Part shown: positions 23,121 to 33,956 of the stretch, piece by piece | How the letters are laid out: each line of letters begins with the position of its first letter | How positions within the stretch are numbered: position 1 is the first letter of the stretch | NCBI RefSeq assembly: GCF_003576645.1 | Contig: NC_044924.1 | Location: 19,193,908 to 19,257,907, forward strand | Length of the DNA: 64,000 nucleotides | Source: Ipomoea triloba | Lineage: Eukaryota; Streptophyta; Magnoliopsida; Solanales; Convolvulaceae | Reading direction: 5' to 3' | Notes under the pieces: generated by a model | What the model was told of the DNA's origin: nothing | The model's database searches: none | What the model saw: only the letters and a program-made list of their open reading frames with translations | Position numbers and translations under genes: made by a program

Positions 23121-23300
23121 TCGTGGTACATCAGGATTTAATACAAATGCTGGATTGACCATCCAAATCTTCACTGCCCTGTTTGTAATCACTTCCCACA
23201 TCTCGCCATGCAGTGCAGAAAGATGTGCCTGCATACGTATTTTCCAATCATCAAAGTGATTTAAATTGAACATTAAAAGCTTAGAAATTGAACCTTCCAT
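23121..23300 (-). pseudogene. Gag N-terminus of SIRE-type element C
   Basis: The ATG at 23300 opens MEGSISKLLMFNLNHFDDWK, which aligns with the gag start of element A. After about 60 codons it is interrupted by element A at 23120. The remainder of C lies beyond the left edge. This stub proves that A inserted into C. Confidence 0.8.
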
Positions 23301-23384
23301 TTTAAAAATGTTGTGCTTAAGAATTGGTTTTTGAATGAAGATCACCAGGTAGTATACACCGCGTGTACACCGTTCAAGGTTACT

Positions 23385-23396
23385 ACTCCGATACAA
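23385..23396 (-). other. Degenerate primer-binding site of SIRE C
   Basis: Minus strand TTGTATCGGAGT, three mismatches from the Met-tRNA site TGGTATCAGAGC, placed two bases from the LTR as in element A. The decay fits an older element. Confidence 0.65.
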
Positions 23397-23635
23397 CTTG
23401 TTGGTCCCGAAGGGTTGAATCACAAGTTTAGAGGGAATGGGGGTTGAACAAACTAGTGTAAATTTTGAAAATATTTACAGTCCGAAATTCTATGTTTAAG
23501 ATAAATTTAAGTTACAACAACTAATCATAAAGGATTTTGGCAGCGGAAAACGTGAACCCATTTTAAATGTTAAGCACTTGATAAATTTTAGGTTTGGTTG
23601 GATTATAGACTGAATATAAATGCCTGTAAAGTAAA

Positions 23636-23661
23636 TAGAGAGAGAGAGAGAGAGAGAGATT
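23636..23661. repeat. (GA)n tract in SIRE C LTR
   Basis: GA repeat directly before GATTTTTGAAGTGGTTC, a block that also follows a GA tract in the LTRs of A (near 22092) and B (near 54770). Confidence 0.8.
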
Positions 23662-23698
23662 TTTGAAGTGGTTCAGCCAAAATCCACCCTACGTCCAC

Positions 23699-25000
23699 TG
23701 AAAACGTGTTTGTTTTAGTGGTGAACTGGGATGGAATATGAGGTTAAAACGAAGAGATAAACTCCCCGAGTGTCGATCTCGAAGAAAGCAAGTCCGAAGA
23801 TTACTTAACGTTTATTCGAAAGGATGCATAGTGATTCACAAGAGGATGTCATTGTGCACAAATGAAAATCAATGGTTGTGGAGAAATCTAGCAACTAAGG
23901 TAAACAAGTAATGAAACAATCAATTGAAAGAAACAAGGGAATGAATCATGCTTGGTTGTGATGCTTCATCTTGTGTCTAAAGCAAGGGAACATTGATCCA
24001 CAAGTAGTGTACTAGGTCTCTCAATCTTAGGAGTGCTTATTAGGAAACCAAAAGCATTAGAGGCATTTCATCGAACACTTAGGCTTCAACACCTTCCTAC
24101 TAACCTAACATTAGATCTACATAGGAATTCAAGATTGTAAGGAGCTAGCCTCAATACTAATCACTAACATGCTTAGATTAAGGGCGTAATCTTCCAAGAG
24201 ATTGGCCAAAAACTCTTAGAATCCAATCAACACTACAATCAAGAAACAAGAATAAGAATTCTAATTATAGCAATCAATTTCCACAATTGAGAATCAAAGA
24301 TCAACACTACGCATCACAACTTTGTACAATTCAATCCCTCTAGAGAAATTAGCTATTCATCTTATGAATTGAAATCACAAAACCTAATTGCATGTAAGGA
24401 ATGTAAATTGCAATCAAAATTGAAAAAGAAACGAGATTAGAAATGAAGATTACCTAGGAGAATCTAGTTACAAACTTCAATGTAGAAATGTTCCTTCAAA
24501 CTTGAATCAATTGATGAAAATCTTCTAGGATCTCTTTTCTCTCTCTACAATGCTCTACAAAATAGAAAATGCTAATCTAAAAATTGTAATCTGAAAAATT
24601 ATGAATTCCCCCTGAAAATTTCTTAACTAAGCCTTTAAATAACCTTCCCAAAATTGCCCCTACATTAATTGCTCCGCACCTCCGGTCCACGCGGGTTCCA
24701 TGTGTGGAAGCCCTACGTGGATCAGCACGGGAAAAGATCCATGCCGCCTCCATGCGTGGAGGAGTGTGCTGGCTTGCCCCAGGTCTTCCTTCCTCGCTTC
24801 GTTTGCTCATTAAGTTCTCATGCCTTGTCAATTGGTTCCCGGGACTTATAAAAACACTCAAACACACCAAAGATATAGTTTTGCAATAGACCTACGCATT
24901 ATAGCACAAAAACGCCATAAATAATTCACAAAAGGATGCTAAACGCTACTAAATAACCCCAACTTAGACCCTTGATTCTAGTTATCTTGGTTGCTTATCA
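23699..25000 (-). mobile_element. Solo LTR of an Athila/Tat-like element
   Basis: On the minus strand it starts TGATAAGCAACC and ends CACGTTTTCA; the target duplication TCCAC flanks it (23694-23698 and 25001-25005). 1302 bp. Like the Athila-like LTR at 11472 it begins TGATAAG and contains a CGAGTGTCG word. Minus strand GGTTATTTAAAGGC near 24630-24645 is a TATA-like site with a GC-rich inverted-repeat cassette just upstream (24675-24775). Confidence 0.82.
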
Positions 25001-25515
25001 TCCACTCTTCTCCTTAAACTCCAAGGAGGATTGCACTAAACTTCTTAGTACAAAGAATACTTAAGCCTTGAACACAAAGCCGACCTCAAGCTTGTCAGGT
25101 TTTTCACAAGTCACTACTTGTTACTCTGCCTCCTTCTACTTCACCGAATAGAGATACAATTTTACAACACAAGATGTAACACCCCGGCCCGTCAATACCG
25201 TACATCCGGAGTAGTTACTGCCACACCTAGATTGAACCCTGTTAGGTCAAGAAAGAGTCCACTCTAGATGCACCGCCTAAAGAAGGAATCTGATACATAC
25301 ATTTTCTTCCCGACATAATTATATATACATTGCAGCAGAAGAAAACAAAAGTAGCTAGATTAGCTACTTATATATACACAAGGATTGACCTCTAGGGTCC
25401 AAAAACATAGAGGCTCATGTTGGTTACAACTTTACTAGCCAACTAACACTATTGTGGCTACAAAAGATATTCACACAAAAGAGTTGTTCTAGACTTTTCC
25501 TCCAAAACACGTCAT

Positions 25516-25917
25516 CTAATCTAAAGAACGGTACACCGGTCCTGTGTACGTTCCCCATACCAGGTGCCACTCACCTGCGAACCAAGTGAGGTGATCTAGG
25601 AAGTAGCAAGGGATGTTTACCATGGACCACTCATCCCAAAACTCTGGAGGACTGGGGTCCCACGGGTAGGGATAAAAGACAACAAACTCCAGGGGATTAC
25701 TCCCCTCTAACACTTCCATAGGGTAAAATCCATGCCTAGCTTGGGCTCTATCAAGAAAATTCGGCGGTCCACTGGGAACAGGAGTGTAAGTGGGTGCAGT
25801 AGGATAAGCTGGAGGAGGGCTATACGTCGAAGAAGGAGGAGCAGGAGGATCAGGAGCGTAACCGGGAACGTAGGGGTCATCGTCTAACAAGAACTGTGTA
25901 TAATCATCATAGTCCAT
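25516..25917 (-). CDS. LTR-borne ORF, Pro/Tyr-rich, function unknown
   Basis: 133 codons from ATG at 25917: an acidic start (MDYDDYTQFLLDDD), a Pro/Tyr/Ser/Thr-rich middle (about residues 20-50) and an aromatic C-terminal half with many Trp and Phe residues. It lies wholly inside the Tekay-type LTR, downstream of the region matched to the R segment of the related LTR at 1879. That related LTR has no equivalent frame. I recognise no domain. It may be chance, but composition with an ordered disordered-to-aromatic layout is unlike the shadow frames nearby. Confidence 0.3.
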   Translation of the reverse strand: MDYDDYTQFLLDDDPYVPGYAPDPPAPPSSTYSPPPAYPTAPTYTPVPSGPPNFLDRAQARHGFYPMEVLEGSNPLEFVVFYPYPWDPSPPEFWDEWSMVNIPCYFLDHLTWFAGEWHLVWGTYTGPVYRSLD

Positions 25918-27249
25918 TATCGGGAATGTAAACTCGGACTACATGAGCCCACGCTAGACAACATCTATTAAATAAAGACACATTGAAGTGTAGTTAGCAC
26001 GACGGCTAAGTAAGAAAATCCATGGTCACTCAAAATTCAACAAAGGTTTTTCAAAAACAACAAGTATGTAAGAGTTTTGTAATTTTACCCAATTGTTGAG
26101 ATTTCACCTGCACATAAGTTAACAACGAAGACTTGTACAAAAAGAGGTTAGTGAACCAATATCAACCTTTCATTTTGGATACCATCATTTCTTTTAAGTA
26201 TCGATACAGAATAATTCTTTCTTACTTATAAATCTTCCTTAGTTTCATATTAGCAAGCGTGAGGCCTTTGGAGTATTCTCTTAACTCCCTCTTTGACCAC
26301 TTGGATCATCGAACTCGGGTTCAGTGGTCGTCACCCGGTCTAACACTGATCCCTTGGACGTAAGGTTCGTTAGAATGATTCATAGTTGGCCTTACTAGGT
26401 CCATAAAAACGACACCTACCCGGACTTTTGGAGTAACTATACCTTAAGTGTGCACACCCCCATAGGAATACCTCATCCTATGAGTTATACAGTACTCGGC
26501 GAATAGACTTCGCCCCTTTTAGTATGAACTGATCATACGATGTAAACAACCACTAGGAGATGGCATTTAAGCTCGCTTCATCCCGTAGGCTAATCAAGGT
26601 CCTCCTCAACATACTTAGAAACTAAGGTTTTGGAAAACATTTTCCTTTCTTTAGTTTTTCTTCCTTAAATCATTCTTTTTTGGGCATATTTCACATAATG
26701 AGTCCAATACTTGAAATTGGCTACCTCATTAGCCCAAGATAGTGATTTTGTTTAAAATGGATTTTTCAAAATACTTCAAGTGCCCGCAAGCTTTCCAAAT
26801 ATCATTTCTCATCTTTCAAGTAAGGTACCCACTTACTAAAAGTGACATTTTCCTCAATCAAAAATAAGGTTTTTGACAACCTATTTACCAAAATAGCATA
26901 CGTTCTTCGACGTAAGTTTCAAAAACATTTTTATTTGCCCAAAGGCTTTTCAAGCATAGTTCCCAAAAATCATTTGCACATCTCACCACTTCATCATATA
27001 CAATACTAGTAACACAAAACACACTTTATGCATATGTACGCATCATTTATACATATTACTCATAAGTAGCAAGTATATACAACATAACCTCTTCCTCATA
27101 CCTACATACACATATATGTATATTCATATACATATTCATCCATTATGACACATATACATATATATGCTTCTCACGTGTGTATGTATATATACACAAACAT
27201 TTTCCTTTTTTATTTAACTTGCAATATTTTACACACGTAAATGAATCAC

Positions 27250-27258
27250 TTGAACCAA

Positions 27259-27290
<32 letters not shown>

Positions 27291-27292
27291 CA
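27250..27292. repeat. (TA)n microsatellite in the Tekay LTR
   Basis: Pure TA run of about 15 units. Confidence 0.8.
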
Positions 27293-28277
27293 TATATTAC
27301 CCACCTAGTTTTATACTCATATATTCTACTAACACTTACATATATCCATATATCCTTAACACAAAGTTCATAAATTCCTATTTCAACTATCAATCATCAA
27401 ATCTTAAGTGACAAACCAACTTAAGGGATTTCTTACCTCTTGGGTGAAACTCTTTTGGCAAGAATGGTTTTTGAACCTTTAATCTTTCACCAAAAATTCC
27501 TAAGCAAGACATACCACCATAACAATATTTTTTAAGAGATTTTAACCTATAGTTAGGTTCTAGGGAAGAAAACAAAGCTTTTAACCGAACAAAAATAGAA
27601 ATTTACCGAATATTTGTGATCTTGATGAAGGATGCTAGCTACTGAGGTTCTAGTCTTGAAGATGAAGATGAAAATCTTCTCCCTTTTCCCCTCCAAAATT
27701 TTGGCCAAATGAAGCAAAATGGGGAGGCTTGGAGATCAAGTCTCCATTTATAGCACAATTAAATTATTTTAAAACAAGTATGTGGTGTAGGAAGTTGCCA
27801 AGTGTCAAAACCCTATGGTAACTCAAAGAAAATATCTTTAATTGGACTGTTAAGGGTTAAAACAGATATAGTTTCGGTAGGAAATAATTTAGGTAGGGGT
27901 AAATTCAAAACTAAAATTATCCCGAACTCAATTCTAACCTTAATTTCTAAAATCGGGTAATGTTCGGTACATCGCAAAATAAATTTTCACTGCTACGGGC
28001 TAATTTAATTAAATAGGAAATTCAAGGTTAATGGTATGGTGCCTAATAACCCACTTCCTAGAACAATCGGGACAGAACACATACTCCTAAAAATTTTACG
28101 GTTCGTGACCGGCACGTACGATCTCAGCTTATTAACAACTATTCTAACTAGTAAAAATTATTTTGAAATATCTATAAATCATAACTCGAGCATGCCAATG
28201 CCTTAGAATAAAATAAATTTTAAACTCCCATTTTTTTTTTCGAACTCTAGACTTACTGAAATGAGTGATGGGTTACA

Positions 28278-28847
28278 GTCTACCCTCCTTAAGAATAGTT
28301 TCATCCCCGAAACTTCCTTCTTATCATCTTGGTAACACTTCACATAAAGTTAATGACTTTTAAGGTTTAAAATTTTTCGCTCAAAGAATGTCCTGAAAGA
28401 TTCGAGAGGTCACCTCTTACCTTTCGGGTTAACTCTTCGTATCATAACCTTTTAACCTTTCAGATATGACTATCGAATAGTCATTCCTACTACTTGAATA
28501 AGTTAATTGTTCTTTAAGTTAATTCTTTGTATTCCCACTACTCGATAAGGTTAGCCCTTTCCACTCTTCGCCCATTGTAACTTTCCGGTCTTCTGAGTCT
28601 TCTACTCTTCATCTCTTATATTCTTTGTAGCTCCTCGTCTTCTTTGACTCCTTGACTATGTGGGGTAGTGATCCCCGAGTTTGTATCATTCTCAAAGGAA
28701 GGCAAATTGGAAGCGTTAACTTGTGTTTAAACCTAGGAATATAGAGTCATATTCATCACATACCATATCACAAAAATCAAATGCAAATGATTCATGTTGT
28801 ACTATTCAAGATTGAAAAGCAAGTATTTGAATTCAAGTAAAGAAAAT
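28278..28847 (-). pseudogene. Tekay-type pol C-terminus and decayed interior
   Basis: On the minus strand, the frame next to the LTR reads FGDETILKEGRL and then stops; the TAA stop lies inside the LTR's first bases (TGTAA). This is the expected C-terminal signature of Tekay/Del polyproteins (FEDEI.L..GG type), followed by the polypurine tract. Farther in I see no open frame, and the 5' LTR is absent, so most of the element was deleted. The boundary with flanking SIRE C LTR sequence, somewhere near 28800, cannot be fixed. Confidence 0.6.
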
Positions 28848-29294
28848 GAATTAATACCTTCATTGGTCTTCCGAGTATTAGCGATATACCAGTGGTGGTC
28901 CCTCGTCTTTAAAACGACCAAGAGTCGTCCTCTATCTTTTTCAAAATAACCACCCGTGCTCCTCCGTTAGAAAGGGTGTCAATTGAACGTTAATTCTTGA
29001 GGGAAAAATTGGCATTACCATTAGGTCATCCTTAAGCTGACCACCAACCTGGACTCATATCCACTTTCTTCTCACCCTTTGATCTTCAGGGGCCTCCTTC
29101 AAGCAAGATTGCAGTCTAGCTGGAGATGGAGATGGAGATGTTTCCATATATACACTCTTTTTTTTTCTTTTTTTCTTGTTTGATTCTTACTGATAACTGG
29201 TGTTTTGAATCTTGGCTTGAGGAAGGTGGGATTTTTTACGAATCCCAGAAGAGAAAAAGGTCATGGAAGGGGGGGGGGCGACTTTTTCTGTCAT

Positions 29295-29378
29295 GGAGTT
29301 TTAGTTTTAGTTTTTTTAGTTTTAGTTTTTTTAGTTTTTAGTTTTTTTTTTTTAGTTTTTTTTTAGTTTTTTTTTTAG
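29295..29378 (+). repeat. T-rich TTTTAG repeat inside the Pack-MULE
   Basis: Imperfect runs of TTTTAG and poly-T. It could be an expanded intron pyrimidine tract. Confidence 0.6.
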
Positions 29379-29493
29379 CTTTAATGGCTTCCATGAGATT
29401 CATCAGCAATGATTCCTTTGCTTTTTTGCAGATCTGCAGGTGTTTTAGGGATTTCTGAGATAAAGTAGGGGGTTTTGTTTTGTTGGTTTTTAG

Positions 29494-29906
29494 ATGATCC
29501 TTGAAGCGTTAGATGCGTTGAAGCATAAGGAAGGAGCGAACAAGTCTGCGATTTCGAAGTACATTGAATCCAAGTATGGAGGCGTGTCGGATGCGCACTC
29601 AAAGCTGCTGACTTTCCACCTGGAAAGAATAATGAAGCAGGGCGGCGATCTCCTTTTCTTGAAGAACAATTACATCAAGCCTGGCCCGGACGCACCGCCG
29701 AAGCGCGACTGTGGTAGGCGGCTGAAGCCCAAAGGCCTGGTGGCTTCGGGGACCATTTTTGCTCCTCCAGGCCTCGTAGCCGTCCAAGAAAGGAACCCAA
29801 TGCGCCTCCCACTCCCAAGAAGGCCAAGACGGCGACTTTTTCTCCATCCACGACCGGGTGGCCACGTGCCCAGTCGACGGTGAAGGCGGCAGAGTGCACA
29901 AAATAG
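29494..29906 (+). pseudogene. HMGA: HMGA-type (linker-histone H15 domain plus AT-hook) gene fragment
   Basis: The frame starts right after an intron acceptor (GGTTTTTAG), so the ATG is the internal Met of exon 2, not the true start. Residues 1-65 form the H15 winged-helix domain (MILEALDALKHKEGANKSAI, then KYIESKYGG, then FLKNNYIKPGPDAPPK). The first AT-hook is degraded: KRDCGRRLKPK where RGRP is expected. An indel near 29780 shifts the frame; after it the other frame gives PRKEPNAPPTPKKAKTATFS, the usual Pro/Lys-rich linker, and ends in TAG at 29904-29906. Functional HMGA proteins bind AT-rich DNA in chromatin. This copy lacks exon 1 and intact hooks, so it is a captured pseudogene fragment. 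Confidence 0.82.
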
Positions 29907-30176
29907 AGCAGAAAGGAGCCAATACATGGAAATGACAATTTTTCCCTCAATGTTAACGTCCGTTTGACACCCTTTCTAACGGAGGACCACAAGTGGTTAT
30001 TTTGAAAAAGATAGAGGACGATTCCTGGTCGTTTTAAAGACGAGGGACCACCACTTGTATATGGCTAATACTCGGAGGACTAATGAAGGTATTAATTCTA
30101 AAGAAAAGCTAGGAATGAGTTGCTATTGAGCCATGGTGCATCATAGTGTTCTTTAGGACTTAATGTGATTACATTG

Positions 30177-31586
30177 TGATATGCCATTAATTAGCCTCAT
30201 ATTTGTGCTCAGTTATGCTTGTTTTTTTACTCAAATGTTAGCTAAAGAAAGGTGAAACAATGATAATTTTGCATATCTTGATTGAAGGAAGGAAGGATCA
30301 TGTAATGAGCAAATAAGCATGAAAAGATGCTAATCTTGGGAGAAAACGAGGCTTTAAAGCACAAGAAAAACACTCGAGGGCACAGCAGGGAACGAAGAAG
30401 TAAAACAATAGGATGGAGGTCGTCTAGAAGAACTCACACTGGCACTCATACCGTGAGTCTCAGCGTGAGTCCTCAGCGGAGTTTCTAATCAGAGGACTCA
30501 CGGTGTGAGTCTCAGCATGAGTATGCTGATCAGAAACTTATCATTGAAACTCACTGTGAGTGCCAGCGTGAGTCCCACCATGACTCCTGGTCCTGAAGGT
30601 TGCGAAAAGGTGCGAACTTTGGACTATAAATGCCTTTGGGTGGTTATTTGGTATTCACTTTTGAACTTCTGAACTCTCTCTCTAGATTTTCTCTCTTAGA
30701 AACCTTCCAAAAAACTTTCACACTTGTAATCCATCATCTATTAGAAGATTTAGAGGAAGAATTCCATTGTAATCACAACATTCAACTTCAATTTCCAGAT
30801 TATTTCTTGCAATTAAATCATCAAGTTAAGTTCTCTATTTCTTATTTTTGCATCTACATTTCTTAAAGTTTTGAATTCTATGTTTATTACTTCAATTACT
30901 TCTAGTTTCACATTTCAAGTATGAGTAGTTAAACATATTTAGGGATTTGAATGGAACTTCCTTGAGTATGATTCAAATATAAATTGAATTGCATAAATTA
31001 GGTTTTCTATTGTTTTAATGTTGAACTTGGTTATGAATTGAGTGAAATTGAATTGACTCTTCATAGTTATGGCAAAATTATGCAAGAGATACTTGGAATT
31101 GATGTTCCACCTATGAGAATAGGGCTACACCATAGTCATACCTCTCATATTTCTTACTCACCTTTGAGAACAGGGAGTTTGAAGGAAAGAGACACATAAA
31201 ATGCTTGTTGAATTGGCTCATCTAGTCAAGTTGCCATGAGAATAAGACTTAGGATTAGTTGATAGTCCAATTGATCACGAGAGTGACATTGACATTTAAA
31301 CCATTTCCCCGAGTTCATCATCTAGACTTACATAACTTAAACTTTAGACACAAATAGGATTTTATGCAAGGATGTTTAGTTCAAATCTCTATTTCATCTA
31401 TTATATTTTAATTCATTTGCTTGTTAACATTTTATATTATTAGAACATGCAATATTTAACTATCTATTGGTTAGCATTCAAACACTATATGAACCTGTGT
31501 TTAACCCCTCGTTACTTAAATTCCAATTAAGCCATTCTTTGAGGACGATACTCTTAATTTTTAGTCACCAGTAAAACCAACTTTCA
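30177..31586 (+). mobile_element. Solo LTR of an Athila/Tat-like element
   Basis: TGATATGCC to ACTTTCA with target duplication CATTG (30172-30176 and 31587-31591). 1410 bp. A cassette of GTGAGTC/GACTCAC words in both orientations (30425-30590) precedes the TATA box. The ORFs in it are short and not credible. Confidence 0.8.
30625..30632 (+). promoter_or_regulatory. TATA box in solo LTR
   Basis: GGACTATAAATGCC directly after the palindromic cassette. Confidence 0.55.
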
Positions 31587-31634
31587 CATTGCAAGGTTGC
31601 TATTGTTGAGAGGTTTTGCTAATACCTTACTCCT

Positions 31635-32704
31635 CTCGATCTACTAGGCATACTCTTGGATTGGAGCACTTTCTAGGTGATCAATTACCAAAAAGAAATT
31701 TTCACAAACACCTTGCCTTCACCTCTTTTCTTACCTATACCTTTCGAAATCTAAGTAAGAAAACATCAAAGATTTGGAGCTACATTGATTCGAGTAATTT
31801 CTTGCCTAAGCTAGAATCAATGCCTTAAACATCCTAGAGGTGACCATACTCAAAGGAAGCATACAATTCATCAAAGATGACAAGAATATTTTCATCAAGA
31901 ATGCAATACAATAACCTAATTGAGAATTGAAGTTCACACTAGCATCATGTCTAAATTCACAACTCAATTCCTATAAGAAAACTAGTCACTCATGCTACAA
32001 ATTGAAAGCATTTTCTAACCTAGATTAAACAAATTGAAAGCAATTGAGATAGAAATAAAGCTAGGAAAAGAGATTACCTAATGAATTGAAAGCAAAATCC
32101 AAATGCAATTGTCTTCCAACTTGATCTTCAAATTACAGATTGAGTAGAAAGTACAAGATTGAATCTAAGTTCTAAGTGTTGCAAATCTAGGAAATTCTCT
32201 CACTACAATTGACTAACCTCTGAAAAATCTAAGAACTGCCCTCTAAAATCTAGTGAACTCCCTCCAAAATATCTAATCTATACCTTAAATAGCCTTCCCT
32301 CCAAAGCATCCTCTTCAAATTCGCGCTGAGCACAATCCACGACCCAATCAACGAGCATGGATCGCTCGTGGATTGATCACTTAACATTTCCCACTCTCTC
32401 ATCCACGATCGTGGATTGGGGCATGGAACTTCCTAGTTCCCATCCACGATCCAATCCACGATCGTGGATCCTCTTGCTGCTGGGATCCAATCGTGCTTCT
32501 TCTTTGGTTGCTCTTGTTAAGTCCATATGACTTCTCTTAAGCTTAGCACCTTAAAAAACCCACTAAAGTGCAAAATACGATAGAGCTTTGCAAACATTAG
32601 CACATTAGAGCAATTGTGACCATAAATTAACCATAAATGATAGAAAATTAGCACAAATCAACTCCATTAAGACCCTTAGATATAGGTGTCTTTGGCATCT
32701 ATCA
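31635..32704 (-). mobile_element. Solo LTR of an Athila/Tat-like element, one end degraded
   Basis: On the minus strand it starts TGATAGATGCC at 32704. The duplication CTCCT lies at 31630-31634 and 32705-32709. The far end should finish in CA but reads GATCGAG, so that end is mutated or the border is off by a few bases. A cassette built of TCCACGATCGTGGA palindromes occupies 32325-32480, upstream of a TATA-like GCTATTTAAGG (about 32280-32300, minus strand). Confidence 0.65.
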
Positions 32705-32885
32705 CTCCTCGTATGAGAATTAAGTTGATTGTTCAAAGTGTAACTATTCGATTTACAATTTAGACTACTCGGAACTATTTGAACTGAATAAAAATTCCTA
32801 AGCCTAAAAGAGTAAAACGAATTGGGGACTAAATTTCCTAAGTGTTTTGGTATCATCAAAATCTAATTTTCACTTGTTCTTAACA

Positions 32886-33195
32886 ATTGGAAATAGGGAG
32901 CACACTTGAGCTTGTATGTCGCGCTCTCAATAAGAGCACCAATGATGGAATAAATTAGCACGGGTAGCCCGAATTAATTAAACCAATAATTAAAGGAATA
33001 CGATAAAGACAAAATGTATAGCTTAAATAGACAAAGCTTTCTATTATTGATTCGTGAGAGTACAAGATATGTAATGTCAAGACAAGATAATGGTCTAATA
33101 ACATGCAAAATGACACTATTTATACCAAAGGATCTCCTATAGCTACCCCACGCGAAGGGGGTGAGCAGTTACGGTTTGACCGCGTCACCAAGGTG
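32886..33195. other. Flanking DNA of SIRE C, no gene seen
   Basis: Unique-looking sequence; no frame or repeat recognised. The first five bases, ATTGG, should be the target duplication of element C. Confidence 0.4.
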
Positions 33196-33558
33196 ATGTC
33201 GGGTGCCGATGTCGAGGCCAAGCTCAGGCGTCGGAGCCGAGCGTTGGGGTCGGCCTCGTGGTCTTTGGGCCGACTCTAAGCAGCCTTGAGGTCTCGGGGC
33301 CAACTATAGGGTCGGTCTGGGTCAGTTCGCCCTTGTTCCACTTCTTATATATCCATCAAACAACAACAACAACAACATGTCGGGTGCCGATGTCGAGGCC
33401 AAGCTCGAGCGTCGGAGCCGAGCATTGGGGTCGACCTCGGCGCCTTTGGTCCGACTCTGAGCAGCCTTGAGGTCTCGGGCCAACTATAGGGTCGGTTTGG
33501 GTCAGTTCGCCCCTGTTCCACTTCTTATATATCCATCAAACAACAATAACAACAACAA
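33196..33558. repeat. 181-bp tandem duplication, two copies
   Basis: Copy 1 starts at 33196 and copy 2 at 33377, both with ATGTCGGGTGCCGATGTCG and ending ATCCATCAAACAACAA. They differ at about ten positions. The unit is GC-rich and unlike its surroundings. Each copy ends in an AAC repeat that may have seeded the duplication. Confidence 0.85.
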
Positions 33559-33595
33559 CAACAACAACAACAACATGACGAAGAAGAAGAAGAAG

Positions 33596-33625
<30 letters not shown>
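33537..33625. repeat. (AAC)n and (GAA)n microsatellites
   Basis: About eleven AAC/AAT units followed by about fourteen GAA units. Confidence 0.85.
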
Positions 33626-33626
<1 letters not shown>

Positions 33627-33956
33627 GGTGATGGTGTTAATAATAATCCAAAAATTAACTTGAAGAGAGATGTGAGAGAAGAAAAGAATAAAAACATCAA
33701 AAAAACATATTTCGACTAAAAATCTTAGAAGATATTTTCTACCGACATAGATTTTTATTTCTGTTAACCATAATTAAAATTTTTCTTTGACTTTATTTTT
33801 GCTTAGTACCCAAACATTCAAAAAAAAATCAAAAAATACTTTCAAAAGTCATTTTCCACATTTCTAAATAGAACCTAAATAATTAATCATAATGTAAGAT
33901 CTTATGGGATGATTTCCATGATAAGTAATAAATTATGACATAGCAGTTCGTCTTGG
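33626..33956. other. AT-rich spacer, nothing recognised
   Basis: No credible ORF, RNA gene or element end seen. Confidence 0.4.

Larger units (their letters stand above)
25175..28277 (-). repeat. 3' LTR of a truncated Tekay/Del-type element
   Basis: 3103 bp, TG at 25175 (TGTAACACCCCGG) and CA at 28277. In reverse it shares blocks with the solo LTR at 1879-5000. The purine tract AAGGAGGGTAGAC abuts it on the minus strand, so it is the 3' LTR of an element whose inside lies at higher coordinates. The upstream flank is CAAGA (25170-25174). The same five bases at 28807-28811 may mark the far side, but no LTR end is visible there. Confidence 0.75.
28848..30098. mobile_element. Pack-MULE (Mutator-like) carrying an HMGA gene fragment
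   Basis: Long terminal inverted repeats of roughly 150 bp start GAATTAATACCTTCATT at both ends and include shared blocks (CCGAGTATTAGC, GGTGGTCCCTCGTCTTT, CCGTTAGAAAGGGTGTC). A 9-bp direct duplication TAAAGAAAA flanks it (28838-28846 and 30099-30107). Length about 1.25 kb. Long TIRs with a 9-bp target duplication are diagnostic of Mutator-like elements. No transposase is present, and the cargo is host gene sequence. Confidence 0.85.
23399..32885 (-). repeat. 5' LTR of SIRE-type element C, fragmented by nested insertions
   Basis: The inner end (TGTTGGTCCCG at 23399) and outer end (minus strand TGTTAAGAACAAG, then ATTTTGATGATACC, at 32885) are both recognisable SIRE-type LTR ends. LTR sequence also reappears on either side of the insertion at 23699-25000. 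The 30099-30176, 31592-31634 and 32705-32885 pieces are assigned to the same LTR because the insertions between them carry matching target duplications. Confidence 0.7.

Noticed and set aside
28807..28811. CAAGA as second target duplication of the Tekay element at 25175
   Set aside because: No LTR end precedes it; a five-base match is expected by chance.
29494..29883. Functional HMGA or histone H1 gene
   Set aside because: Starts at a splice acceptor, lacks exon 1, has a ruined AT-hook and a frameshift, and lies between MULE ends.
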